Assembly (NCBI RefSeq): GCF_003111685.1
Contig: NZ_CP022191.1
Location: 372,001 to 436,000 of the forward strand
DNA: 64,000 nucleotides
Source: Alloyangia pacifica
GTDB lineage: Bacteria; Pseudomonadota; Alphaproteobacteria; Rhodobacterales; Rhodobacteraceae
Reading direction: 5' to 3'
The notes under the pieces were generated by a model. It worked only from the letters and a program-made list of their open reading frames with translations, was not told the origin of the DNA and searched no databases. Below are positions 26,527 through 34,583 of the stretch, piece after piece (the first letter of the stretch is position 1; each line of letters begins with the position of its first letter). The position numbers and the translations under genes were made by a program.

Positions 26527-27294
26527 ATGTCTGACCTGCCGATCACCGCCGTGCCGCCCGTGGCGCGCCCCCGCGACGAGGCTGCGATGAAACGCCCGCT
26601 TCTGCCCCTGCGTGTCTCTGGCCTGCGGCTCGCCTCGGGCGGCGCGGCGCTGCTCGACGGGGTGGACCTGACGCTCGCGCCCGGCGGTTGCACGGTGATC
26701 ATGGGGCCGAACGGCGCGGGCAAGAGCCTGCTGCTGAAGATGCTGCACGGGCTGCTGGTGCCGGGAGGCGGCGAGGTGAGCTGGAACGGCACCCCCGCCG
26801 CGCGGGCCACAGCGCGGCAGGCGCTGGTGTTCCAGAAACCGGTGCTGCTGCGCCGCTCGGTGGCTGCCAATCTTGATTTCGTGCTGAAGACCCGGCGCCG
26901 CGACCGCGCGCGCCGCGATGCGCTGCTGCGCGAGGTCGGGCTTCTCCACAAGGCGCGCCAGCCCGCGCGGATGCTTTCGGGCGGCGAGGCGCAGCGGCTG
27001 GCACTGGCCCGGGCGCTTGCCATCGATCCCGAGGTGCTGTTTCTCGACGAGCCCACCGCCAGCCTCGATCCCGCCTCGGTGCTGGTGATCGAGCGCATCG
27101 TGGCCGCCGCCCGCGACCGCGGTACGCGGATCATCTTTGTCACCCATGACATTGGGCAGGCCCGGCGCATGGCCGACGAGGTGGTTTTCCTGCACCGCGG
27201 CCGCGTCGCCGAGCACAGCAGCGCCGATGTCTTTTTCCCCGAGCCACGCAGCGCGGCGGCGCGGGACTATCTCGCGGGTCGGATCGTGCTCTGA
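26527..27294 (+). CDS. tupC: Tungstate-type ABC transporter ATPase
   Basis: A 255-residue ATPase. Walker A is GPNGAGKS, the Q-loop is FQKPVLLRRSVAANL, the signature is LSGGEAQRLALARAL, and Walker B is VLFLDEPTASLD with switch HD. The Q-loop form VFQKPVLLRRS is common in TupC-like proteins. It lacks the C-terminal mop domain of ModC, in line with a Tup rather than Mod system. It follows tupB by 24 bp. Confidence 0.88.
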   Translation: MSDLPITAVPPVARPRDEAAMKRPLLPLRVSGLRLASGGAALLDGVDLTLAPGGCTVIMGPNGAGKSLLLKMLHGLLVPGGGEVSWNGTPAARATARQALVFQKPVLLRRSVAANLDFVLKTRRRDRARRDALLREVGLLHKARQPARMLSGGEAQRLALARALAIDPEVLFLDEPTASLDPASVLVIERIVAAARDRGTRIIFVTHDIGQARRMADEVVFLHRGRVAEHSSADVFFPEPRSAAARDYLAGRIVL

Positions 27295-27352
27295 CCCGTC
27301 GCGCCACTCTCTCACCAAGTTATTGATTACCAAGGACAGAAGGACGTTCCTC

Positions 27353-28174
27353 ATGACCATCGCAAGACTGATCGCCTCGACCGCGCTGACCCTCGGACTC
27401 GCCGGCGGCGCCCTCGCGCAGGAGCAGTCGATCATCGTGCAGTCGACCACCTCGACCGCCAACTCGGGGCTCTACGACTATCTGCTGCCGATCTACACCG
27501 CAGAGAGCGGCATCACCGTCAATGTCGTCGCCGTGGGCACCGGGCAGGCGATCAAGAACGCCGAGAACTGCGACGGCGACTTGCTGCTGGTGCACGCCAA
27601 GCCGTCGGAGGAGAAATTCGTCGAGGCAGGCTTCGGCACCACGCGCACGGATCTGATGTACAACGACTTCGTCATCGTCGGCCCGGAGAGCGACCCGGCG
27701 GGCGTGAAGGGCATGACCGACGTCGAGGCGGCGCTGACCAAGATCTCCGAGGCGGGCGCGCTCTTTGCCTCGCGCGGGGACGACAGCGGCACCCACAAGA
27801 AAGAGGTCGCGCTCTGGAAGGCCGCAGGCATCGACACCACGGCGGCCTCGGGCGAGTGGTATCGCGAGACCGGGTCGGGCATGGGCGCGACGCTGAACGC
27901 CGGCATCGGCATGGGTGCTTACGTGATGACCGACCGCGCCACCTGGATCAGCTTCCAGAACAAGCAGGACTACGCGGTCGAGGTCGAAGGCGACGAGGAT
28001 CTCTTCAACCAGTACGGCGTGATCCCGGTGAACCCCGAGAAATGCCCCTCGGTGAAGATCGACGCGGCGCAGGATTTCGCTGACTGGCTGCTCTCGGACG
28101 AGGGCCAGCAGGCCATCGCGGAGTACAAGATCGAGGGCCAGCAGCTGTTCTTCCCCAACGCACCGAAGAACTGA
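27353..28174 (+). CDS. tupA: Tungstate-type substrate-binding protein
   Basis: A 273-residue periplasmic protein with a signal peptide (MTIARLIASTALTLGLAGGA, cleavage near ALA-QE). The mature N-terminus SIIVQSTTSTANSGLYDYL has the TTSTxxSGL oxyanion-binding motif typical of TupA, and LLVHAKPSEEKFVEAGFG, SRGDDSGTHKKE and GSGMGATLNAG follow. ModA proteins lack this combination. It comes last in the tup operon, unlike the common A-B-C order. Confidence 0.9.
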   Translation: MTIARLIASTALTLGLAGGALAQEQSIIVQSTTSTANSGLYDYLLPIYTAESGITVNVVAVGTGQAIKNAENCDGDLLLVHAKPSEEKFVEAGFGTTRTDLMYNDFVIVGPESDPAGVKGMTDVEAALTKISEAGALFASRGDDSGTHKKEVALWKAAGIDTTAASGEWYRETGSGMGATLNAGIGMGAYVMTDRATWISFQNKQDYAVEVEGDEDLFNQYGVIPVNPEKCPSVKIDAAQDFADWLLSDEGQQAIAEYKIEGQQLFFPNAPKN

Positions 28175-28183
28175 TAGGGTTCG

Positions 28184-28206
28184 GGGGGCGGCACAGTGCC
28201 GCCCCC
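28184..28206 (+). repeat. 11-bp perfect inverted repeat before the tup regulator
   Basis: GGGGGCGGCAC-A-GTGCCGCCCCC lies between tupA and the regulator gene, ending 3 bp before its first ATG. There is no T run, so it is not a classic terminator. It could be an operator, a transcript-stabilising hairpin, or a structure limiting regulator translation. Confidence 0.55.
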
Positions 28207-28209
28207 AAT

Positions 28210-29121
28210 ATGCCCGAGACGATGACTGACCTGCAGAGCCCGCCCCCAGACCATCCCCACGAATACCTTACCGTCCGCGAGCTGGCCGATCTGCTCCGCC
28301 TGAAGGAGCGCAAGGTCTACGATCTTGCCGCTTCGGGCGAGGTTCCCTGTTCGCGCGCCACCGGGAAGCTGCTCTTCCCCGCCGCCGAGATCCGCGCCTG
28401 GATCGAGGGCGCGCAAAGGGGCGGGTTCGTCGCAGCGCCGGTGGTGCGCCCCGGGGTCTTTCTGGGCTCCCACGATCCTCTGCTCGATTGGGCAATCCGC
28501 CAGTCGCGCTGCGGGCTTGCCACCTATTTCGACGGCTCGCTCGATGGGCTGGCCCGCTTTGCCGCGGGCGAGGGCGTCGCCTCGGGCCTTCACGTGCGCG
28601 ATACCGAGGGCGGCTGGAACATTGACGCGGCGCGCGAGGCGGCCTCGGGGCAGAACGCGGTGCTGGTCGGCTTCGCGGCCCGGAGGCGTGGGCTGGTGCT
28701 GCGCCAGGACGGGCCTGCTCCACAAGGGCTCGCGGATCTTGCGGGGCTGCGGCTGGCGCCGCGTCAGGAGAGTTCCGGCACTGCCGGGTTGCTGCGCGAT
28801 CTCGCCGCAGAGGCCGGGCTCGAGCTGGGCACCGTCACGCTGACCCCGCTGGAGCGCACCGAGGACGAGGCGGTGCAAAGCGTGCGCCGCGGCGAAGCGG
28901 ATGTGACCTTCGGCCTCGAGTCGGTGGCGCGGGCCTACGGGCTGCCCTTCGTGCCGGTGATCGAAGAGCGCTTCGACCTGCTCATCGATCGCAAGGCGTA
29001 TTTCGAGCCGCCTCTGCAGACGCTCATGGCCTTCTGCCGCTCCGAGACCTTCCGCAGCCGTGCCGAAAGCCTTGGGGGCTATGATCTGTCGCGGCTCGGC
29101 GAGGTGGTCTGGAACGCCTAG
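28210..29121 (+). CDS. One-component regulator: HTH plus binding-protein-like domain
   Basis: A 303-residue protein. Residues about 18-68 are an excisionase/MerR-like helix-turn-helix (YLTVRELADLLRLKERKVYD then GEVPCSRATGKLLFPAAEI). Residues about 85-300 resemble a type 2 periplasmic binding domain (PBP_like), with SSGTAGLLRDLAAEAGLELG and GEADVTFGLESVARAYGLPF. Proteins of this build next to tup or mod operons are thought to sense the oxyanion directly. It follows tupA by 35 bp, so it is probably part of the same transcript and its autoregulator. The first ATG is used; ATG at 28222 is also possible because a hairpin covers the usual ribosome-site position. The last four bases overlap the convergent transglycosylase gene. 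Confidence 0.78.
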   Translation: MPETMTDLQSPPPDHPHEYLTVRELADLLRLKERKVYDLAASGEVPCSRATGKLLFPAAEIRAWIEGAQRGGFVAAPVVRPGVFLGSHDPLLDWAIRQSRCGLATYFDGSLDGLARFAAGEGVASGLHVRDTEGGWNIDAAREAASGQNAVLVGFAARRRGLVLRQDGPAPQGLADLAGLRLAPRQESSGTAGLLRDLAAEAGLELGTVTLTPLERTEDEAVQSVRRGEADVTFGLESVARAYGLPFVPVIEERFDLLIDRKAYFEPPLQTLMAFCRSETFRSRAESLGGYDLSRLGEVVWNA

Positions 29122-30383
29122 CGCAGCGCGCTCTTCATCGCGGTCTCGGGGAAACAGGTGGCCGAAAGCCCCTGTGCCTCCTGCCAGCGGCCGATCGAGC
29201 GGCGGGTCTTGAACCCCGGCAGCCCGTCGGCGCCGCCGACGTCATGGTCCATGCCTTCCAGCGCCCGCTGCATGGCGGCGACGTCCGAGCGGTAGAGACC
29301 GCCCACCTTGCCCCAGCCCGCGCTGAAATCGCCAGACCCGTACTGGATGCGATCCCCCACGTGGCCGACGAAGAGCGCGTAGAGATCGCTCATGTTGTAG
29401 TCCTTCAGCACGTAGAAGTTGGGGGTGACAATGAACGCCGGCCCATGCCGCCCGGCGGGCATCAGCAGAAAGCCCTCGCCGCGCCGCTCGTGCTCGGGGA
29501 AGGGGCGGCCCGAGACGCGGGTGATCCCCATCTTTTCCCAATCCGAGATCCGCTTGCCCTGATCCGGGCCCTCAAGCGCGCAGGAGACCGAGGCCGGGAC
29601 GCGCACCTCGAAGCCCCAGTCGCGCCCGCTCTGCCAGCCGTGTTTGGCGAGGTAGGTGCCGATCGAGGCGATGGTGTCCGCCTCGGACCGCCAGATGTCC
29701 GCATGGCCGTCTCCATTGCCGTCGGCGGCGTACTTCAGGAAGTTCGTCGGCATGAACTGCGGCTGCCCCAGCGCCCCGGCCCAGGAGCTTTTCATCACGC
29801 CGGCGGGCGCATGCCCGGCCTGCGCGATTTGCAGCGCGGCGATCAGCTCGCTAGTGAAATACGCGGCGCGGGTGGACATGAAGCCCTTGGTGCCCAGGAC
29901 CTCGAAGGCGCTGTGCGGGATCGCCACGCGTCCATAGCCACTTTCGCGCCCCCAGATGCCGAGGATGATCCGGCCGGGCACACCGGTGGCCTTTTCCGTC
30001 GCCGCGAGCGCCGAGGCGTGCTGCCGCGCCATCTGCCGCCCGATGGAGGTGGCGCTGTCGAGGGAGCCGCGGTTGAAGTATTTCGCCGGCTGGCCGAACT
30101 CGGCCTGGCGCTGCCGCTTGGGGGTCTGCGGCTTGGTGCCGGGGGGCACGAGGTCCGGCAGGTCCCAGTTGAGATGCACGCCCGCAAAGGCTGCCTCGAA
30201 AGTTGCGCGCGAGACGCCGCTGCGCGCCGCCTGCGGCCAGACCGTCTGTTCCAGCCAGCCGCGGAACTGGCGCTCGACGGCACCTCGGTCGAGCGCGGCG
30301 GCAGGGGAGGCAAGGCAGGCGCAGGCCAGGAGCGCGGCCGCGACGGTCTTGCGCCATCCGTGGAAGGTGAGGGGTCTGTTCAT
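29118..30383 (-). CDS. MltB-type lytic murein transglycosylase
   Basis: A 421-residue exported enzyme cutting peptidoglycan glycan strands. After a signal peptide (MNRPLTFHGWRKTVAAALLA...) comes the SLT_2 catalytic domain. The catalytic glutamate is in ILGIWGRESGYGR, with GALGQPQFMPTNFLKYAADG and DGNGDGHADIWRS following. Residues about 360-421 form a peptidoglycan-binding domain (VAAMQRALEGMDHDVGGADG). It lies 40 bp downstream of the response regulator in the same direction but is probably functionally separate. Its 3' end overlaps the convergent tup regulator by 4 bp. Confidence 0.88.
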   Translation of the reverse strand: MNRPLTFHGWRKTVAAALLACACLASPAAALDRGAVERQFRGWLEQTVWPQAARSGVSRATFEAAFAGVHLNWDLPDLVPPGTKPQTPKRQRQAEFGQPAKYFNRGSLDSATSIGRQMARQHASALAATEKATGVPGRIILGIWGRESGYGRVAIPHSAFEVLGTKGFMSTRAAYFTSELIAALQIAQAGHAPAGVMKSSWAGALGQPQFMPTNFLKYAADGNGDGHADIWRSEADTIASIGTYLAKHGWQSGRDWGFEVRVPASVSCALEGPDQGKRISDWEKMGITRVSGRPFPEHERRGEGFLLMPAGRHGPAFIVTPNFYVLKDYNMSDLYALFVGHVGDRIQYGSGDFSAGWGKVGGLYRSDVAAMQRALEGMDHDVGGADGLPGFKTRRSIGRWQEAQGLSATCFPETAMKSALR

Positions 30384-30423
30384 GGGGACTCCGGGGGGCT
30401 GCTCGGGCGGATTTTGCCCCAGC

Positions 30424-31800
30424 CTACCGCAGCGCCTGTGGCGGGGCCACGCTCTCTTCGCCCCATTGTGCCATCTTGCGGTCGATGGTCTTGCGCGAGA
30501 CCCCGAGCCTTCGCGCCGCCTCTGCCCGGTTGCCGTCGCAGAGGTCGAGCATGTGCAGGATGTGGCGCTGCACCACGAGGTCGAGATCCTCGATTGCCCG
30601 CGCCCCGATCACCTCGCCCGCGCCCGAGAATTCCTCGGGGAAACCGCCAAGGATCACCGAGCGTTCGATCAGGTTGCGCAGCTCGCGGACGTTGCCGGGC
30701 CAGGCGTAGCGGCGCAGTTTCAACAGGGTCTGCTCGTCAAGCTCGAGCCCTTGCATGCCGAGCGCCTGGCTGAATTGCCGAGTGAACAGCGCGGCCAGCT
30801 CGAGGATGTCGTCGGAGCGGTCGGAGAGGGGTGGCATCTCGACGTTGAGGACGTTGATGCGGTGATAGAGATCGGCGCGGAACTTGTTCTGGGCCACGAG
30901 CGCTTCGAGATCGGCATTGGTGGCGAAGAGAAAGCGCAGGTTGAGCGGAATCTCGCGCTCGGCGCCGGTGGGGCGGATGCGCTGGTCCTCGAGCACCCGC
31001 AGCAGCGCCGCCTGCAGCGGCTCGGGCATCTGCGCAACTTCATCAAGGAATAGCGTTCCGCCGTCCGCCAGCAGCAACAGGCCGGGCTTCAGCCGCTCGC
31101 CGTTCTCGAGGCTGCCGAAAAGCTCCTGCACCATGCGGTCGGGGGCGATGGCGGCGCAGTTGACCGGCACGAAGGGTTTGTCCGAGCGGTCGGACAGCTG
31201 GTGGAGGTGCCGCGCGGCCATCTCCTTGCCGGTGCCGCTGGCGCCGGTGAAGAGCACCGGGGTCGGCAGCGGCGCGAGCTTGGCCAAGAGCGCGCGCACC
31301 GCGACCATGACTTCGGACTTGCCGAGCAGCTTGCCCTGGAACTGCCCAGTGCGCAGTTCGCGGCGCAGCAGCGTGTTGTCGCGGCGCAGATACTTGCGGT
31401 CGAGGGTGCGTGCCACGGCGCCGAGGATCTGGTTGGCGCGGAAGGGCTTCAGCACGAAATCGCTGACCCCGGCGCGCAGCGCGGTGATCGCGGTTTCCAG
31501 GTCCGCATAGGCGGTGATCAGGATGGTGTCGCCAAAGAACCCCTTGCGCTGTTGCTCGGCCAGCCAGTCGAGCCCGGTCATCCTCGGCATCACGTTGTCA
31601 AGGATGACGAGGTCGAAATGCGCCGCGTCGAGTTTCTGCGTCGCCTCGAGTGCCGAGCCCGCCTCCTCGACCCGCTGCACCTTGGGGCCCAGCATCTTGA
31701 CGAGGAAGTTGCGCATGCCCGGCTCGTCATCGACCACGAGGATCGAGGCGCCGGCCAGCGTCGGGCCGTAATCGTCGGTGGCGGCGTCCTTCGGCGTCAT
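30424..31800 (-). CDS. NtrC-type response regulator lacking the GAFTGA loop
   Basis: A 458-residue regulator: receiver (residues 1-130; acidic pair D24/D25, phosphoacceptor D68, K118), AAA+ domain (Walker A GASGTGKE, about 186-193; ELFG at 226-229; LADGGTLFLDE) and a Fis-type helix-turn-helix (NRAEAARRLGVSRKTIDRKM). Canonical sigma54 activators carry GAFTGA between ELFG and LADGGT. Here that stretch is SLENGERLKPGLLL, so the sigma54-contact loop is missing. HupR and NtrC of Rhodobacter capsulatus are known members that act without sigma54, and this is probably similar. It begins 7 bp after the 43-residue membrane protein, the last gene of the formate dehydrogenase operon. The likely kinase partner is at 45238-47202. 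Confidence 0.88.
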   Translation of the reverse strand: MTPKDAATDDYGPTLAGASILVVDDEPGMRNFLVKMLGPKVQRVEEAGSALEATQKLDAAHFDLVILDNVMPRMTGLDWLAEQQRKGFFGDTILITAYADLETAITALRAGVSDFVLKPFRANQILGAVARTLDRKYLRRDNTLLRRELRTGQFQGKLLGKSEVMVAVRALLAKLAPLPTPVLFTGASGTGKEMAARHLHQLSDRSDKPFVPVNCAAIAPDRMVQELFGSLENGERLKPGLLLLADGGTLFLDEVAQMPEPLQAALLRVLEDQRIRPTGAEREIPLNLRFLFATNADLEALVAQNKFRADLYHRINVLNVEMPPLSDRSDDILELAALFTRQFSQALGMQGLELDEQTLLKLRRYAWPGNVRELRNLIERSVILGGFPEEFSGAGEVIGARAIEDLDLVVQRHILHMLDLCDGNRAEAARRLGVSRKTIDRKMAQWGEESVAPPQALR

Positions 31801-31807
31801 GCGTGCC

Positions 31808-31939
31808 TCAGTGGTCGTCGAGCCGGACGTTGGAGCTCGAATAGACCTCGGCGGACGAGAAATTCATCTCGTGCAGGCCGAAATAGGCGACGATGCCGAT
31901 GACGATGATGGCGGCGAAGCCTGTGAACATGGCTTTCAT
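31808..31939 (-). CDS. 43-residue single-helix membrane protein of the fdh operon
   Basis: A short gene starting MKAMFTGFAAIIVIGIVAYF, followed by a soluble tail rich in serine and charged residues (about 22 residues). The hydrophobic segment (about 4-20) predicts one membrane helix. It lies 6 bp after the WD40-cytochrome c gene and 7 bp before the response regulator, in the same direction. Such spacing is hard to explain unless it is translated. Small one-helix proteins often stabilise respiratory complexes, so a role as an extra subunit of the formate dehydrogenase complex is a reasonable guess. No family name is known to me. Confidence 0.7.
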   Translation of the reverse strand: MKAMFTGFAAIIVIGIVAYFGLHEMNFSSAEVYSSSNVRLDDH

Positions 31940-31945
31940 GTGCGG

Positions 31946-33244
31946 TCACTCTCCTTTGGTGGCCTGTTTGAGGTAGTCTATCAGATCGGCCCGGTCGCTG
32001 CCGCCCGCGATCACCTGCATGGGCATCTTCGAGCCGGGAATGTAGTGGTCCGGGCCCTGATCGAAAAGCGCGTCGATCGTGGTTTCGGTCCAGGTTATGT
32101 CGGAGCCGTCTAGGATTGGCGAATAGCTGTAGCCCGGCACCGTGCCCGCGCGGCGGCCGAAAACGCCGTGCAGTGTCGGACCCGCCTTGCGCGAGGGGCC
32201 GGGGGTCAGCGCGTGGCAGATCGAGCATTTGCGCATGAATTGCCGCTCGCCGTTGGGCATGGTCTCGGCAGCGCGCAGGAAGCTGCGTTCGCCCGTGATG
32301 CCGGGCTCGAAGGCGTCCAGTGCCTCGACCGGCCAGGCATAGGCGACGTCGTCAAGGCCCCCAGCGTGGATCACCGAGCCGTCGGGCGAGAAGGCCAACG
32401 CCCAGACCGGCCCCTGCCGGGTGGCGCGGAAGTCGCGGGTGATCTGCCAGCTTTCGGTGTCGACGATCATGATGTACCCCTCGCCGTCGCCCACGGCGAG
32501 CTGATGCGAGGGAGCATTGTAGGCCAGGGCGAGGATCGGCCGGCGGTCGAGCGTCAGGTCGGCGAGCTGCGCGCCGCTCGCAAGATCGAGCACCCGGGTG
32601 CCGCCGTCGACGGCGCCATAGGCGATCCAGCCCGGACCCACGGCCAGCCGGTTGATGCCGAAGCCATGCTGGGCGATGGCCAGCGGTGCCTCTGCGCTGG
32701 TGAGATCATAGCGCAGCAGCGCCCCGGCCATCGTCGCGGCATAGAGCGTGTCGGACCCCTCGAACGCCAGGGCGTTGACGCCGGCGCCGGGGGAGGGCAG
32801 GGCAGTGCCCCCGTCAGCGCCCCCGCTTGTGTCTTCGCCGCCGTCGAGCGGCCAGAGGATGATGGAGCCGTCCCAGCTTCCGCTGGCGACGGTCGTGGCA
32901 TCCGGCGAGACCGCCAGCGCCGCGACCTTTCCCTGGTGCTGGCCCAGCACGCGCGGGGGATCGCCCCAGGCGCGCACGGCGAAATCGTCGCCGCCCGAGA
33001 CCAGCGTGCCTTCGGGCCCCCAGGCCAGGGCAGTCACCGCCGCCGCATGTCCCTCGAGCCAAGTCGGCGTGAGCGCGTCCCACAGACCCACGGAATTGTC
33101 GAAACTGCCGGTCGCCACCTGCCCCGAGGGAGAAACGGCGATGCCCATGATCGGTCCGCCGTGGCCCTTCAGAGTGGCGAACTCCTGCGCCGCCGCGGGG
33201 GCGGCGCAGAGCATCAGGCTCAGGATCAAGGCCAGTCGGCCCAT
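31946..33244 (-). CDS. WD40-repeat/cytochrome c fusion protein
   Basis: A 432-residue exported protein with a signal peptide (MGRLALILSLMLCAAPAAAQ). Residues about 20-310 hold WD40-type repeats (for example GHGGPIMGIAVSPSGQVATG, GSWDGSIILW, WALAFSPDGSVIHAGGLDD). The C-terminal ~100 residues are a class I cytochrome c: haem motif CSICH at 340-344 and a methionine ligand in SKMPMQ near residue 407. The start is ATG at 33244 (GGAG 8 nt upstream); a GTG at 33253 is the alternative. Placed right after the cytochrome b subunit, it probably carries electrons from formate to periplasmic acceptors or docks the complex to a partner. Confidence 0.85.
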   Translation of the reverse strand: MGRLALILSLMLCAAPAAAQEFATLKGHGGPIMGIAVSPSGQVATGSFDNSVGLWDALTPTWLEGHAAAVTALAWGPEGTLVSGGDDFAVRAWGDPPRVLGQHQGKVAALAVSPDATTVASGSWDGSIILWPLDGGEDTSGGADGGTALPSPGAGVNALAFEGSDTLYAATMAGALLRYDLTSAEAPLAIAQHGFGINRLAVGPGWIAYGAVDGGTRVLDLASGAQLADLTLDRRPILALAYNAPSHQLAVGDGEGYIMIVDTESWQITRDFRATRQGPVWALAFSPDGSVIHAGGLDDVAYAWPVEALDAFEPGITGERSFLRAAETMPNGERQFMRKCSICHALTPGPSRKAGPTLHGVFGRRAGTVPGYSYSPILDGSDITWTETTIDALFDQGPDHYIPGSKMPMQVIAGGSDRADLIDYLKQATKGE

Positions 33245-33249
33245 CTCGG

Positions 33250-34470
33250 TCACTCCGCAGGCGTGGCCGACTTGCGGGCCGACCCATGACCTTCGGCGGC
33301 CTCGCGCTCCTTGACCTTCTCGTACCAGATCGAGTGGTGCTGATGCGCCCAGTTCTCGTCGACCTGGCCGGAGCCCATGGCGTCATAGGCGCCCTCCATG
33401 CCGATCGTGCCGATGTAGATGTGGCCGATGATGACCGCCATCAGCAGGAAGGCGACGATGGCATGCCAGAGCTGCGCGAACTGCATTTCCTCCTGCGGGG
33501 CGAGCTCGACGGGGAAGGTGTCCATGCCGAACCAGCCCGGCACGCCCCAGTCGTTGAGCACCGAGAAGGTGTGGGCAAAGAGGGGCATGTCGAAGGGGAA
33601 GAGCAGCGACAGCCCCGAGACCGAGACCGAGGCCCCGAGCAGGATCACGCTCCAAAAGATGATCTTCTGGCCGGCGTTGAACTTCTTCGCGGGCGGGTGC
33701 TTCTTGCCGATGATGCCGCCGGCCTGGGCGAACCAGGTGATGTCGGTCCGGTCGGGGATGTTGTGCCAGACCCACATGACGAAGACCATGATCAGCGCCA
33801 GCATGAAGGCCCAGCTGACATTGTTGTGGATCAGCTTCGAGTAATGCAGCAGCGCGGCGTTGAAGTCATGGCCCAGCAGCGGCACGAGGTACTTGCGCCC
33901 GAAGAGGGTGAAGAGCCCGGTGAAGCCGAGCAGCAGGAAGGAGCCGGCCAGCGTCCAGTGGGCGAAACGCTCGATCCACTTGAAGCGCAGCACGGTGCTG
34001 CCGGTCTTGCCGCCGTCGATCTTGATGCGGCCGCGCAGCAGGAAGAACACTGCCAGCACGCCGATGGTGCCGAGCAGCAGCCAGCCGCCGTAGGTGGCCA
34101 GCGGGCCCTGGCGGAAGGTCAGCCACCACATGCCGCCGTCCTGGATCAGGACCTTGCCGTTGGGGTTGATCGTCGAGGCGCGCACGTCGGCCTCGTTGTA
34201 GCGCAGGGCGCGCCAGAGGTCCGGGTCCGAGGCGCCGCCGAGCGGCCCCATGCCCGGAGCGTTGACGGCATCGCCGCCGATGTTCTCGCGCCGGAAGCTG
34301 TCATCGACCTTGATGCCTGCCTGCCTGCGCATGATGTCCTCGAGCGTCTGTGCGCCGCCTGTGGCGGAGCGGTCGGGCTCGGGCGGAAGAAGAGTGCCCT
34401 GCGCCGCGACGCCCAAGGGGGCGGCGGTCAGCAGGACCAGTGCGAAAAGTGCCAGCAGGTGGCGCAGCAT
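33250..34470 (-). CDS. fdhC: Formate dehydrogenase gamma subunit (cytochrome b)
   Basis: A 406-residue membrane protein with a signal-like N-terminus (MLRHLLALFALVLLTAAPLG), a periplasmic segment of about 100 residues, then five hydrophobic helices. Histidines suited to haem b ligation are in RFAHWTLAGSFLLL, LLHYSKLIHNNVSW and QLWHAIVAFLLMAVIIGHIY. It passes electrons from the Fe-S subunit to the quinone pool or a cytochrome. The start at 34470 is preferred since GGAG lies 10 nt upstream; ATG at 34482 would add four residues. The long periplasmic N-terminal part resembles FDH3-type gamma subunits. Confidence 0.88.
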   Translation of the reverse strand: MLRHLLALFALVLLTAAPLGVAAQGTLLPPEPDRSATGGAQTLEDIMRRQAGIKVDDSFRRENIGGDAVNAPGMGPLGGASDPDLWRALRYNEADVRASTINPNGKVLIQDGGMWWLTFRQGPLATYGGWLLLGTIGVLAVFFLLRGRIKIDGGKTGSTVLRFKWIERFAHWTLAGSFLLLGFTGLFTLFGRKYLVPLLGHDFNAALLHYSKLIHNNVSWAFMLALIMVFVMWVWHNIPDRTDITWFAQAGGIIGKKHPPAKKFNAGQKIIFWSVILLGASVSVSGLSLLFPFDMPLFAHTFSVLNDWGVPGWFGMDTFPVELAPQEEMQFAQLWHAIVAFLLMAVIIGHIYIGTIGMEGAYDAMGSGQVDENWAHQHHSIWYEKVKEREAAEGHGSARKSATPAE

Positions 34471-34583
34471 GGTCGTCTCCATGAAGTAGGGTCACGCGAG
34501 AATCGCGCGGAACGGCGGCAGGCGCCGCCCCGCGCGGGACTTCGTTGCGTTGCCGGCGGGCCCGGAAGCCCGCCGTCCTTGGC

